From contig OZ037768.1 in assembly GCA_964035545.1 (NCBI GenBank), forward strand, positions 9,105,241 through 9,169,240: a stretch of DNA of 64,000 nt, in the 5' to 3' direction. This document shows positions 52,354 to 64,000 of this stretch, piece by piece. Under the pieces are notes generated by a model. That model had not been told where the DNA came from. It was given only the letters and a program-made list of their open reading frames with translations, and made no database searches. Made by a program: the position numbers and the translations under genes. The DNA is from Bugula neritina (taxonomy: Eukaryota; Bryozoa; Gymnolaemata; Cheilostomatida; Bugulidae). Each line of letters begins with the position of its first letter. The stretch's first letter is position 1.

Positions 52354-54918
52354 TTTCCTAACTTTTACAGTAACTTAACCTAAATGTTTGTACCAGGTAG
52401 TACAACCACTGAAATCAATAAAATCCAATCTAAGCCGTAGCAGCATATATATGAGTTCATAACTATAATAGACTAAATCAAACAGCCAATCAGCAACTTA
52501 ACAACCCTGGTTCTTTTGTATATGATCAACCAGCTTTGACAATCTAAAATTATTTTATATAAACTCAAGGTAAATAATTTACAAAACTTGTCAAAATTGC
52601 ACAAAGAGTAATTTATTTCAAAGTTTGATGACATCAAATTGTTATACTTTTGGTATTATAAGAAATTAAAAGCTATAGTATGTATTAGGTCAACGTTATA
52701 TTAATCAATATCACATCCTGTTAAATTGTAAAGTTTTAGCTTCGTATTCCGAACATTAAACTCCTATAAGATGGCACTATCAGGTAGGTGTGAGGTCAAC
52801 AGGCTACACGGCATGAAAGTTCTAGGTTAATAGACTATGTAGCTGTAAGAGTGATATTCTGTTCCATAAATTAGTAATGTCAATATACTTATTCTGACGC
52901 TACAAGTGACATTGCAAACAACTTTTCTTCACCTTGATAGTCAAGGAACTTGTTGCAGATGGATATATGTATGTTAAAACAGGAGTTTAGTAATATATAT
53001 GTTAGCGAGACCTGACGTTTTTATTTACATTTGCTATATTTCTTTGATGTGGCAACTTTGAAAACTGCTGTTAAACAAAAATAAAATAAACATAAATGCT
53101 AACACATAAAAATGTAGTCAAAGTTTTCATCTAAAAGCTTAAAAGCACATATTTAGCCAAACTTGTTAAGGGTGAACTGTAAATTACACATGAATGTGTA
53201 ATTCACATTTCATGCTGTAAGCTAAGATTAGCCAACTATGATTTTTGATAACTCTATTTTCACTATTAAAACTCTAACTGTGAAATATAAATGCAATTGT
53301 TGGCCAATGCATCACAAAATGTTGAAAGTTTCAGTAGTGCTTACCATATATAACATAAACCACGATTGTTCTTTATTAATTTTACTGCAGATTATAGCAG
53401 CACAAGTTTGAGGTCCTTTTCGCAGTGTTTCAGTGCAGCTACATGGCTAAAGAGACGTCAAATATGTTTTAAAGTCTAAATCATCATGTACAAATATTTC
53501 TCACACAAGGAGCTCATTGCTTGGTGTTATCTTCAGCGAGAAACTGCTACCATCCTGCATAAGGTTAGTGAACATCGTTGCACAGTGAGCATTAACGCCT
53601 GTCATTGGGTATTCAAACATAGCACATCATAGACTGATTGTACCTTTGCTCAGCTTTATAAAGCTGGGTATTTCAACTAGATTCCCTTACTGTTGCCTTG
53701 TACTAGAAATGATATAACAAGCTACACTATGTTTCACTCAAACCTGTATTTTTAGTGCTTGAAGAGCCCCATTTTCAAAAACTGATTTTTACCATGAGTG
53801 ACATCATGAGTATATTCACATATTTAATAGGTGTGGCTGCTCCCAGTAATATCATACATACTTGGTCTATTTTTGTACTAGTTTTATTTTCAATCACGTA
53901 TATAAGCAATTTCACAATTTACCTGGTGCACTCAAACACAAGGGAAAATTTAAGCAACAATACAAGTTCCATAGTTTTGCTTATTCATTGTTAAATTTCT
54001 AAAGTGTGAGTTGGTGTATTGCTCACCAGACATTACTTAGTTGAAGCAACATACACATCAAGTGAATAATCCATAGTATTTCTATTATTTTTGTGAAAGG
54101 TAGTGCAAATGACTGTTTACTAATTCATGAAGAAGCATGTGTTAGTGATTCATAGCAACTAGTATTATAAGATGGACAATCTATATATATATATATATCT
54201 CAACGATGCAAGCAAGTTACACAGTAAACTGTATACAGTAGACAAGGCAGCTAAGAAGGATGCATTCAGATTTCACTTTATGATATTAAATATTTGAAAA
54301 ATTATTTGCTCTGCCACTGGTAGACATAAGATGAGTTTTATGTATATCGCTCAACAGCACTAACTAATGCACTGACGGAACTTGGTATATCATTCCCCAC
54401 CAGAAAGACTTAGCAAAATACAAATCTGGTAGCAAAATTTGTGTAAATTTTATCTGGTAGAACATCGAGTTATTCTTATTGTTAGCAATTTGCTTGAATA
54501 CAGCTTTCCTTAATGAAGACAGTAGAATTTAAAATCAAATAACTTTTATTCCAGCATAGAGGAATGTTTTGCAAAAAATTGTATACAAAAAATAGTGTTT
54601 GTAATACAGTGGACAGAAATATCTCAGCATGGAGAAAAAAATTGATCAAGAATGTTATTAGGCAAAAAGGACTTGTTATAAGAAATTAAATAATAAAAAA
54701 ACAATTTGTTATAAGGTTTGATTAAAATCTAAAATATCATAGATTGATCATTGGCAACAGTAGAGTAATCAGTTTTTGTGAATTAGTTGGTAAATTAATT
54801 TTTTTTTTAAGCCGCAGGTTTTGCTGTAGTTGATAGAACAAAAATAAACACTTTTGAATGCAAGTTGAATTTGATTAACTAAAAAAATAAAAAATAAATG
54901 TAATTATTTTTGGACTCG
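52354..54918. other. Intergenic DNA between the acidic protein and P2X genes
   Basis: No supported exon, RNA gene or transposon was found. The first 150 bases beyond 52353 should be the acidic protein promoter: a TATA-like element near 52447 and an inverted CCAAT (minus-strand GATTGGC) near 52484. The rest is AT-rich, with a small hairpin at 53182-53203. Confidence 0.45.
52440..52495 (-). promoter_or_regulatory. Candidate promoter of the acidic protein gene
   Basis: On the minus strand, an inverted CCAAT box (GATTGGC, near 52482-52489) is followed about 30 bases later by a TATA-like CATATATATGCTG (near 52445-52457), about 90 bases before the start codon at 52353. The order and spacing fit a TATA promoter, but AT-rich DNA makes chance matches common. 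Confidence 0.35.
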
Positions 54919-57900
54919 CTACATATCTTCATCGTCGTCCTCCATTATACTGAATGCATCAGTGTTGGTTACTTCTTCATATTTGTGACTTCGGAAAAAC
55001 TTTCGCTTTTTATGAAGATAAAGAACAAATACATCGCACACAATGGTAGCAATGGAGAGTAAGGCAAGCCCACTGCCTATGTTTTGAAGAGTGGGAATAA
55101 CATTGAAAGCAGCAGCTCTAGCATCCATAGTTATAATAAACAGAATGCCATAAGCTTTGATTAGTTGCCTCTTCTGTACGTCATTTTGGAAATAGTTGTG
55201 ACTAAACCTGTAGTTGTAGCCTTTGGCAATCAAACTGTCTTCCCCTAAAACATATATTGTATGCATTAATAGGCTACAGTTTTAAAGTTTGCATGGGTTA
55301 ACAGGCTAAATTAAATGTCGTGCTAACTATTCCCTTTAGCAGTTGACAGAATTTATAACAGCTACTATTTGTAACTTGAACTATTTTTTCTTTCTATCAG
55401 GAAAAATAAAAATTTTCAACATACCCAAAAGAGAGAGTAAGGACAGTATTATACACAATCTAATGGCCGAAATGCAAGCAGAAAGTATATAATACAGACT
55501 AGCAAAGGATGGTTAAACTGATAAACATTCAAGCACTGACAACATTACAGAGCTTATAACTTTCAAATGTACTGAAACCATATTGCACAATTTATTCTGA
55601 CTTATGACAGACACAATATGTATTTTCTGTCGAAGCTGAAATTAGTAAAATGGAAATAGCTTTATTCTGATTGGTTAAGGAATACTTATTTAGATGGTCA
55701 AACTGTCGTCTGAAAAAACATAATTACATGATATATAATAATAGACATAGTAGATCAGCCGTGCATTAAATAATATGTTCAGGTAGCAAATAGTCATATC
55801 ATAATAGAGTAGACAATTTCAAAATTGCTGTTTATATGTCTATGCATATGGTGACCAAGCAGCACCTGTAAGAAGAAAAGTCTGCTGATAAAGAAAGCAC
55901 AATAGGCACTCTATTTATGCCGAGCACTGCATTTGCAGACTTTTAACCAAATTTGTGTTGTTAAAAATTAATTTCAGGCTAAAGCAGCAGTTTATGGTTG
56001 AGTATATAAATTATAGGTCTAAAACAGACAACAGAAAGAGATAAGAATGAAATAAACTAAATATATAAAAACACTATGTTTATCTATAATCAGCTTCGAG
56101 TCAAATAGTAAAAAGTATTTACAAACATAAGTATGAGGTTAAAATTCCCTAAGAATTATAATGGCTGCACCAGTTTCCGAAAACATCTATTTTACTGTTG
56201 CAACATGAGCTCCTAATACTGTGACTGCCTCTATATATATTATTTTCAGTAGAAAGTTAGCCATCAATAGTAAAATAACTAAGAAGCATTGTCAGCAATA
56301 ACTTCAGTTGATTTCTATGATTAGTGCCTTCCATGCTATCATCAATAATAAACACAGCATAATTTGGCTGAGATGCTAAGGCTTATAAAAAATCACAAGC
56401 AGTAAAATAAGTTGACAGCATGTTACACTTACCTTTATCTAATCTGTCGAAAGAATACTTTGGTTTACATAGTAAAGGGTCATAATCGAAATTACAATCC
56501 CACGATATCCTGATAGAAACCACACCGCCTACAACATATAATTTATAGATATTGTTTGCAACTTAAATATGTTGAAGTCTGTTCATGACAGCTAATAACA
56601 TCAGCTTATGCAACTAGTAGTGCTATTTTAGTAGTCTATGATAAAAAACAAAATCTGAAAGTTTCATTGAAATGAAAAGTTGAGAAATTCTAATGTTCAT
56701 CACTGGCGTTGCATTTTTTACTAGAAATTCAAAATTACAAAGAGAAGTGCAAGTTCTGTTGATTTGAGTATTTGCTCACCCATACATTTACCATTTTTTA
56801 CTCCAGCTGAATTGCTTAGCTTGTTGATTTGACTCAAGTTTTTAATTGACTTAAAAATTTTCATTAACATTCTGCAGTTCTTGAAATTCCCCAAAGCTAA
56901 AATATTGAATTGCCTAATCTAATTTTTAGCAATTGTAGTAAGCTCAGATATACTTTTTTGAAGCTGGTATGATTTAGTTTTTTTTTTATACAACGTTCAA
57001 AACTTATTTCAATGCTGTTAGAGATTTCATAGTTATTGTAGTTCAATGGAGTTCAACCATTTTCACAATATTTATTTTAAATTTCATTATTATTTATTGA
57101 CAGTAGCTAAATGTCAATTCAAAAATAACTAAACATAAAGAAAATATAATTTTATTCATGCTAGTAGTGCTAGTAGACGCATGTAACTACCCCCCACTCT
57201 GACTTTAATTATTATATCTTAGAATTCTTTATAAACATTAAATAATATATTGACTTGATCAAGTACTTATTCAATTGAAATTGAATGAGTCAATTAAAGT
57301 TATTAGCCAACTTGATTTTTTCGTCCGGAATAGGACTTAACTTTGTTAGTCAATGGCTTGACTTGATGTGACTTCAACCAAGGTTTGAAATTTTTTTTAA
57401 ACAATGCATTAAAAAACCATAGTAATTTAAATTTAAATTTTGATTTTAGGCTTTGATTATGGTTTTACTTATATTAATTGACAAATAGGCCATGAAATAA
57501 ACTAAAACTGTAAACACAATCCTAATTCAAAATTTAATTAATAACAGTAAATAAGCTAATTGCAATGACTACTGGGTGTTGGCATTGTAGCTGTATTTAA
57601 ACTTTAGTTCAACAATTGAAGTTATAGTTACAACTATCAAGTACCAAGGAACATAATAATAACCAAACTTATTTTTAAATTGAACTGGGTAAGTAAAGCG
57701 ATATGTGTTGCCAACAGTGCTACTAGTACTAGTACCACTCACCTTCATATGCCATATCATCATAAGTCTGCTTTTTCGTCATCTGTAGTTGAGCATGGTC
57801 GACAATGTAGCCTAATCGAAACACTGGGCAGAATGGATCACTGGCAGCATCATAATTGCAGCCTTTCAAGTAGCTTGCATTTGTAGATTCAACTATATTA

Positions 57901-58523
57901 CTTCTAGTCTTTTTATAATAAGGAAAATATACATGATTCTTAATCAAAACAGTAAAAGTTTTAGTGGCATTTAAAACTGGGTACCTAGTTGGAAGTTTAT
58001 TGTGTTCAATAGGACACCATGCTTCAACCATACACGTTTTTGTGGTTTTATTGCAAATTCCAGTCGTGACACCGTGACCTAACAAAAATGGCTTGTGAAT
58101 TGGAAGACAATCTTTATCTTCCGTGCAGTTGGCTCCAGGTACAGTCGGACTTTCAGCACATTCAGACGGACTTTGATCATTTGTAATTATCATATTTGTC
58201 ATAACAAAAAATGCATTGTTCTCTTCAGCTGGCATCACGATGTCGGTTGAGTCCCACAATTTTTGGTTACCAACTCTAGGATCTTCTGTATACGCAACAC
58301 CTTTGACTTTTGTCGTCGTCCCAGAAACACCCACATCCTCGAGTTGATAGCCTTTCTTGTGAATAAAGACCCATCCAATAATATAACCAATAATTGCGAG
58401 TTGTACAAGCCTGTTAAATATTCCTATACTTTTTGACTTTATATGAACAATTTTAGGAGTATCATACTCAAAAAATAGAGCAATTCCTCTTTGCACATAC
58501 GAACATGCATTGGTTTGCGCCAT
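54919..58523 (-). CDS. P2RX: P2X purinoceptor, ATP-gated cation channel (3 coding exons)
   Basis: Exons are 58523-57743, 56528-56433 and 55244-54919 (phases 1 and 1), giving 400 residues, the usual P2X size. The trimeric channel opens on extracellular ATP. Seen: the N-terminal TPK phosphorylation motif (residues 22-24), TM1 near 36-55 ending in IIGWVF, and a large extracellular loop with all ten conserved Cys in order. ATP-site residues are present: the KVKG lysines near 72-74, FTVLIKN, the NYR of GYNYRF, and the Lys in QLIKAYGI. The pore helix is IPTLQNIGSGLALLSIATIV, and the trafficking motif YxxxK follows TM2. The C-tail is short and acidic (EDDDEDM). It is most like the P2X4 pattern (FEYDTP, GSGLALL). 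The start used is the Met at 58523; an acceptor-like CTTCAG just upstream suggests a spliced 5' UTR. The divergent neighbour is CFAP58. Confidence 0.95.
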
Positions 58524-58975
58524 TTTTAATGTTGCAAGACCTTCACGTGATGTAGTCGAAAATCTGAAGTAATAATAATTATAACAGTTGGGCAACACAC
58601 TTTAGCCCTTTAATAACGCGTACAGGAATCAAGCCCCATTACGTTGAATAAAATATTTGCGTCACACAACTCTAATCTATGGAGTTGTCTCCTATATTGT
58701 TAGACATGGTTGGCACCAAGCTTATAATTTCTAAATTATCTTAACACCAGAAAAACTGCATAAATAAGTTATGAGGAGATAACTCTGTGGGGTTTGCAAA
58801 TTTGCAACTCTTACTGAGTTATCTTCTTTACTTTTATAATGCTAATAGTTTTCGCGTGTAAACATTCAGTGCGCGGTTGTAATATTACCTAGCAACATGC
58901 CAAACTCATTCGTGCAATTTTGCCAATCTTTCTGCAGTTAACTGAATTTACAACTACTAGCTGAAACAATCAATC
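58524..58975. promoter_or_regulatory. Bidirectional promoter region between P2X and CFAP58
   Basis: The start codons of two divergent genes are 452 bases apart, so the core promoters of both must share this space (with 5' UTRs). A CCAAT box (GCCAATC) lies at about 58922, and an X-box-like motif is listed separately. No TATA box is obvious on the CFAP58 side. Confidence 0.6.
58884..58896 (+). promoter_or_regulatory. Candidate RFX X-box upstream of CFAP58
   Basis: ATTACC-T-AGCAAC fits the general X-box RYYNYY-N(1-3)-RRNRAC bound by RFX factors at ciliary genes. It starts 92 bases before the CFAP58 start codon, within the usual distance for such sites. The left half differs from the strongest form (GTTACC) at its first base. 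Confidence 0.55.
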
Positions 58976-61900
58976 ATGGCGGATGACAAAGAAGAAACAG
59001 TTGAGGTAATATAATTACAATACTTTTTGAATTTAAAACTTTGAACAGCTGGTTAAAATTATAAAACCGTTCAAGCTTCTTATTGAAAGTAAAATGACTG
59101 AAGTTAGCTAAGTTATTATAATTAATAGCTAGTGACTGTCATAATCATAATGACAATAATCATCACATTTAAAATTTTGGGATTAATTTAAGTATCTGTT
59201 CTAAATTTAAAATAATTTTGACTTATAGTTGCAATGTTAACCTACCAGGCTAAGCTCAAGCTCCAGCTCCAGAATGTTTTGCGTTGGCTTTCGTTTGGCT
59301 ATCACTTGTCGGTAGCTTTAGTATCTGCTAGCTTGTAGCTCGTCAACATCGGATCATCTTACAATAGTAGCTAATATCGATATATCACAAAATATTTTTA
59401 AAACTATTATTTTCAGTTATTTGTAAAAATTTGAAACATTTAATTTAAATACGACATCAAAGTTACTATAGTCACTATCATGTAAGCATTTTGTGGCATG
59501 TGATAGCTTAATAGACACCCCTGGGCTGATCGTGTACGTTGTAAGTATCAAAACCAGTAAATGTTGAAAGTCAATATTTTCAATTTAGCTTCAACTCATT
59601 TAATAGTTATAGTTATAAGCTATGCCTATAATAGCATAAAAATTGCCCATATAGCCATAAAATAACATAGTTGGGACCCAATTACTCACTTCAAACTATT
59701 GATAAATTACACTATCTTAAGTAAATTTATACACCTGGAAAAAATTAGGTTTTATCTTGCTTACAGTAATAAAATTTATTAAGACTAGCTTACTTGACTG
59801 TGCACTTGGAACATGCAGTCACTTCGATCTGACAAAAACTAGTACTTTGTGTCATGATTTTTCATAAATATTATAAACTTAAAAGTATGAAGCTGAACTA
59901 ACATTGTTTTGTGATTGGAATGGTATAAAGCAAATTTAAATTTAGTTAAGAAGCATGCAAGTTTATTCGAAATACAAATTTATAATATTTATCTATAAAT
60001 ACTTTTAGACTAAACAAGAAAGATCAGGAAATGTTGGTGCATTATCTATTGAAGATAGTGCATTTGAGTCTTTGGAAAAAGATTTTCAAGATGTTCTTCA
60101 AGAATTGATGGGCGATAGGTGATTATTATTTATACAAGTACAGCCTACCTTTAAAGTTTCAAGTATGCATGTGTGTTTAAGCAAATAGTTGTATTATAAA
60201 AGGTTGTACTGGAAAAATTTTAGTAACTACTTTTGTTGGTTACATTTCTCACTTGTGTTTTGGCAAAGGCTTATTAATTGACGATGACATAATATTTTGC
60301 TGCTATAATTCAAGTAATTAAAAACATTGAAAAAATAGGCTAAAATATATTCAACACAATAATTAGTTTTTTTGTTTTCTTCATGCACTTGTGTAAATAT
60401 ATTTAATTATTTAGTTCAAAAAAAATTAAGCTCAGAGTAAACAGTCTACTTGCATTTGGTTGTTTAAATTTGTAGGAGTTTAGAAAAATTCAGAGTAGAA
60501 TATGAAAAGTTGCACCGAGCTCTAAAGAAATCTCATGAAAGTGAGAAACGGCTGATGGCAAAATGTCGCGAGTTGAACGCAGACATAGTTTCAAATGCTG
60601 CCAAAATGCAAACAGCATTAAAACTTTCTCAGGAAGATCAAGCTACTATCGCATCTCTGAAGAAGGTTAGTGAAAGTGTTAAGCGGTGAACAGGGCAACA
60701 GTGTAACACCATACGCTGAGAGGGGGAAATGTTAGTGTACATAAATATTGTTTTTCCAGGAGATAGAAAAAGCTTGGAAAATGGTTGATGCTGCACATGA
60801 CAAAGAAACTCGAGCAAAAGATACAATCCAATCTCTGAAACAAGAAATTGCCAACTTGAGTAAGTTAGTTGAGCAGGGAGCTGGTTTGACCATGGGACAA
60901 GAGCACAGGTATGCAATACTAAGTAGTTTTATTGGCTTAAATGCATGTCCAGTTATAAAAACTTTTTAATAGAATGTTGTGTGTAAAGACTATAATATTT
61001 ACTAGAGTTGAAATTTAGCAATAAATAATATTTCGTCATTTAACAGTGATTTGACTTCAAACTTTTAGTGTAAATGAATTACTCAAAGTGAAGGAAGAGT
61101 TGACAAAAGAAAGAGATGAGCAGTTGAGTGAAATTGTCAAGTTGAGAGAGCAAATGGCAGAGTCTGAAGCTGAGCAAAACAAGTTGGAAGAGGCTCATGA
61201 AGATGCCAAACAAAAGATCCAGGAGGTATGAGCTCTAAACCAGGTCTATGCTTAAGCTATAGTCAAAGTCTTTAGCGGAAGTCCAATACTACATTTTAGT
61301 GTTTCATCCTAGATATTTGTAGTGAGACTTGAGAACTATTACAAACCTGACAAAAATTACAGCTAATAGCTATTCACTATAATAAGGGAATAGTATATTT
61401 CTAACAATAAAATAAATAAACTTTATACTCTTTAAGTTGATCGTTTTGCTTGTTTCTTAAGAACACCTGAAAAACCTTTTACATGCATATAATGCCTATG
61501 TTGTAACGTCATGAGTCATAACTTTTAATCTCATAGCTCACTCAAGATATTCAAATGAGAAACAATGAGGCTCAAAGAGAATCGAGGCGGCGAGATAAGA
61601 TGGAAAAGGAGCTAAAGCAAGCCAAAGCAGACTATGAAGCAAAGAACGGCGAAGTCAAGAATCTTATGGGTGCCATAGACAGATACAAGGCAGATGTAAA
61701 TAAACTGGAACAACAGCTGAAAGAGCAAAGAGTATGTATTAGATAACCAACCGCATCGTTTACTATGATTGCAGCCTTTGAGTTTTAATAATTTGAAGTT
61801 GTCTTCCTTCAATTGTTGGTGCACAAATCTTAATACTTTGTAGTTATTTTGGTAAACATGATAAAACATACTTATCCACATTCCATATCAATTTTAAAGT

Positions 61901-64000
61901 ATGGTTTGAGGAGAAGTATGTTCTGTTATGAACCAAACTGTAAAGCATTTTTCACTGAAAGACTTTCGACTGCTTTAGATCACCAACGAAAGAAACATAA
62001 AAGAAAGTGACATATTGAACAGTAGATTCCAGAAGTTGCAGCAGGACCTCCAAGAGCAGATGGTTCTATCTGACAGTATTCACCAAGAGAACCAACAGAA
62101 AGCTCTGGAACTCAAAGTAATACATCCTAATCTATAAAATCATTACTGAGTCAAAGTTTTTTAAACATTTCTTTTTTATTTTGTCTGCAACTGAAAGTTC
62201 TAGCAGTAGAGAAATGCGTACTTATCCACATTCCATATGCGAACTAACTACGCAATGTGAATAAGTACGATTTTCTCAACTGTGATTGCAGCAAAAAGAA
62301 GACGAAGTCAACAATCTTAAGAACGACACGAATCGACTCAACCGAATGAGAGAGACTATTCAGAGAAGGTTGAGGACTGTGGAGGATCACAAGGCTGAAG
62401 TAGAGCAGTCAAAGGAGACACTCAAGGGAAACATTACCGCCTTAGAGAGAGGTTAGTAAAAACTGCATTCAATTAGTAGGATATTTCAATTATCAAGGAA
62501 AATCATCCAAAGTCAGTGGCTTTTTAAATTAAAAGAAAAGCTATGTTATGTAAAAAGCTTTAGTACAAATGTGTATGAATTCAAAATGAACGTCCTGTGT
62601 TTACAGAGTTGGAATCAGCCAGAAAGCAAGCTGAGATGGACAAAAAGGCGATTGATGACTTGGTAAGGGAAAGAGATATTTTGAACAAGAATATGCTGAA
62701 AGCAGCAGCAGCTACTCAGAAACAGCTGAATTTGGTGAAACTGCATGAGCAGAGCAAGAAAACCTTGGAGCAAGAAATTCAAAACTACAAGGAAGAGGTT
62801 TGTAAGCCGCAACATCAATTATATCAGTACTGAGTGGAATGGATAGCATAGATCAACTGCTTTCAAAAATGACAATTACCAGAGAAATTATTAACTTAAA
62901 GTTTTCTACAGCAATCAAAATTGTAAAAGAAGAAGTATTACAAAATTTTAAGAGTGCATGTAGTGTACTGAGGTCATGATATATAACATAAACTAATGTT
63001 TTGGTTAGGAAAATTTATTCACTTATTAGAAAAAAAACTTTTTTTTTTTTCATAAAAGGCTCAGAAGCAGCGTAAGATAATATACCAGCTGGAAAAGGAG
63101 CGAGACAGGTATATTAATGAGGCTAGTGACTTGACCCAGAAAGTCCTTCAGCATATGGAAGAGGTGAAAGTCAGAGAAATGTCAATATTTGACTATAAGA
63201 AGAAGATTGCTGAAGCTGAAACAAAACTTAAGCAGCAACAAAACCTGTACGAAGCTGTGAGGAGTGACCGGAACTTGTACAGCAAAAACCTGATCGAAGC
63301 GCAAGTAAGAAATATTAGTAAACAGATAGAGTTAGATTCCAAAACTGAATGCATGGTTCTTCATAGGACCTGCTTGAATACATATGTTGTAGAGAAGGGT
63401 GTTTGGCAGTGTATAGGGTGCGTACTTCATAACATTCCATATGTATCAAAAACTATAGCCTGTCATGAAGTAGGCGCCCCATACATACTGACTAACTCCT
63501 AACCCGTGTCAACCAGTATATCCATGTACAGTAGTGGTCACAGCTGCCGTGGTAAGAATGCTAGTAACGGCATACTTCATAACATTCCATAGTGTAACTC
63601 AATATAAGAGTGTTAGGAAGTATGGCATTGCCACCAATGATATACTAGAAGAGTTGTCATCACCATACTTCAAAGCCTCAATCCGCTACAAACATATATA
63701 TTCATATAGGCCTTATCGCGCCATTAACTAACTCATAGTATTTTGCAGTTTTTAAGAATATGATTATTGTAAAAGAGAGATTAGAATTTTCAGATATATA
63801 TGAAAAGATACCATCAAGAGGACACACCTATTTGGGTCATGACCTAATTATATGTGTAGTTTGCTCTTTTTAGGATGAAATCACGGAGATGCAGAGAAAA
63901 CTGAAGATCATGAACCACCAAATAGATCAGTTGAAGGAAGAGATAACTTCTAAAGAGCAGTCTCTGGTGAAAGAACATCTTGATAGACAGCGAGTGGAGA
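58976..64000 (+). CDS. CFAP58: Cilia- and flagella-associated protein 58 (CCDC147), 5' part; gene continues beyond the window
   Basis: Exons are 58976-59005, 60009-60118, 60476-60665, 60760-60908, 61069-61225, 61537-61731, 61979-62116, 62292-62451, 62607-62797, 63059-63304 and 63874 to the window edge. All are in phase and encode the first 560 or so residues of a protein usually about 870 long. It is almost entirely coiled coil. Landmarks match CFAP58 closely: MADDKEE start, SLEKFRVEYEKLHRALKKS, KRLMAKCRELNADIV, EIEKAWKMVDAAHDKE, KLVEQGAGLTM, QENQQKALELK, RERDILNKNMLKA, KERDRYINEASDLTQKVL and KLKQQQNLYEAVRSDRNLYS. CFAP58 is an axonemal protein needed for motile cilia and sperm flagella. The start is supported by the same MA(D/E)(D/E)K opening as in vertebrates. 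Introns are short (about 90-570 bases) except the first, of about 1 kb. Confidence 0.96.
61869..62269. repeat. Exact 20-base direct repeats in two CFAP58 introns, second copy with an inverted partner
   Basis: TACTTATCCACATTCCATAT occurs at 61869-61888 (intron 6) and again at 62219-62238 (intron 7). The second copy is followed at 62251-62269 by an imperfect reverse complement (CGCAATGTGAATAAGTACG). A related 19-base pair of direct repeats, TACTTCATAACATTCCATA, lies at 63423-63441 and 63573-63591 in intron 10. They may be termini of a small repeat family. Confidence 0.75.

Noticed and set aside
1-64000. CRISPR arrays, bacterial operons, rRNA genes and canonical tRNA genes
   Set aside because: None was seen; spliced genes and animal transposons show this is eukaryotic nuclear DNA. 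The only tRNA-like stretch is the SINE-like element at 10340-10553.

Overview
The window is nuclear DNA from an invertebrate animal. It is AT-rich, with interrupted genes, consensus GT-AG introns, many simple repeats and remnants of animal transposons. All the recognisable genes are metazoan: a steroid-type dehydrogenase, a class A GPCR, a Ptf1a-type bHLH factor, an NCKX exchanger, a P2X receptor and the ciliary coiled-coil protein CFAP58. A lophotrochozoan (for example a bryozoan, mollusc or brachiopod) would fit the gene set and a skeletal-acidic-protein-like gene, but the phylum cannot be fixed from this sequence alone. All exon models were assembled by hand from splice consensus, reading phase and family similarity.

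Layout: 1-1551 is the 3' part of a non-LTR retrotransposon open to the window edge. Positions 1552-3792 are simple-sequence DNA. Positions 3793-15893 (+) hold an 11-exon HSD17B7 gene. Its 6.2-kb intron 5 carries on the opposite strand a three-exon GPCR (9291-6785), an unrecognised two-exon reading frame (10151-9690) and a SINE-like element. Positions 17600-16640 (-) are a broken RLE-type retrotransposon tail, and 19466-19806 is a hAT-like non-autonomous element. Positions 22699-20849 (-) hold a Ptf1a-like bHLH gene, head-to-head with a leucine-rich-repeat gene at 24153-26594 (+). Positions 37632-27928 (-) hold an SLC24/NCKX gene, followed by about 10 kb with no gene I can support. Positions 52353-47892 (-) hold a secreted, probably GPI-anchored acidic protein resembling coral skeletal acidic proteins. 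Positions 58523-54919 (-) hold a P2X receptor, head-to-head across 452 bp with CFAP58 (58976 to the window end, +).

There is no operon logic; the genes are independent transcription units. Two arrangements may matter for regulation. One is the P2X/CFAP58 divergent promoter, which contains an RFX X-box-like motif about 80 bp before the CFAP58 start. The other is the GPCR nested antisense inside an HSD17B7 intron. The most unusual elements are a 62-bp perfect palindrome, the acidic GPI-type matrix protein, an unrecognised nested reading frame with an in-frame TGA, an LRR protein with lipidation-type motifs at both ends, and several young-looking inverted-repeat elements in introns.
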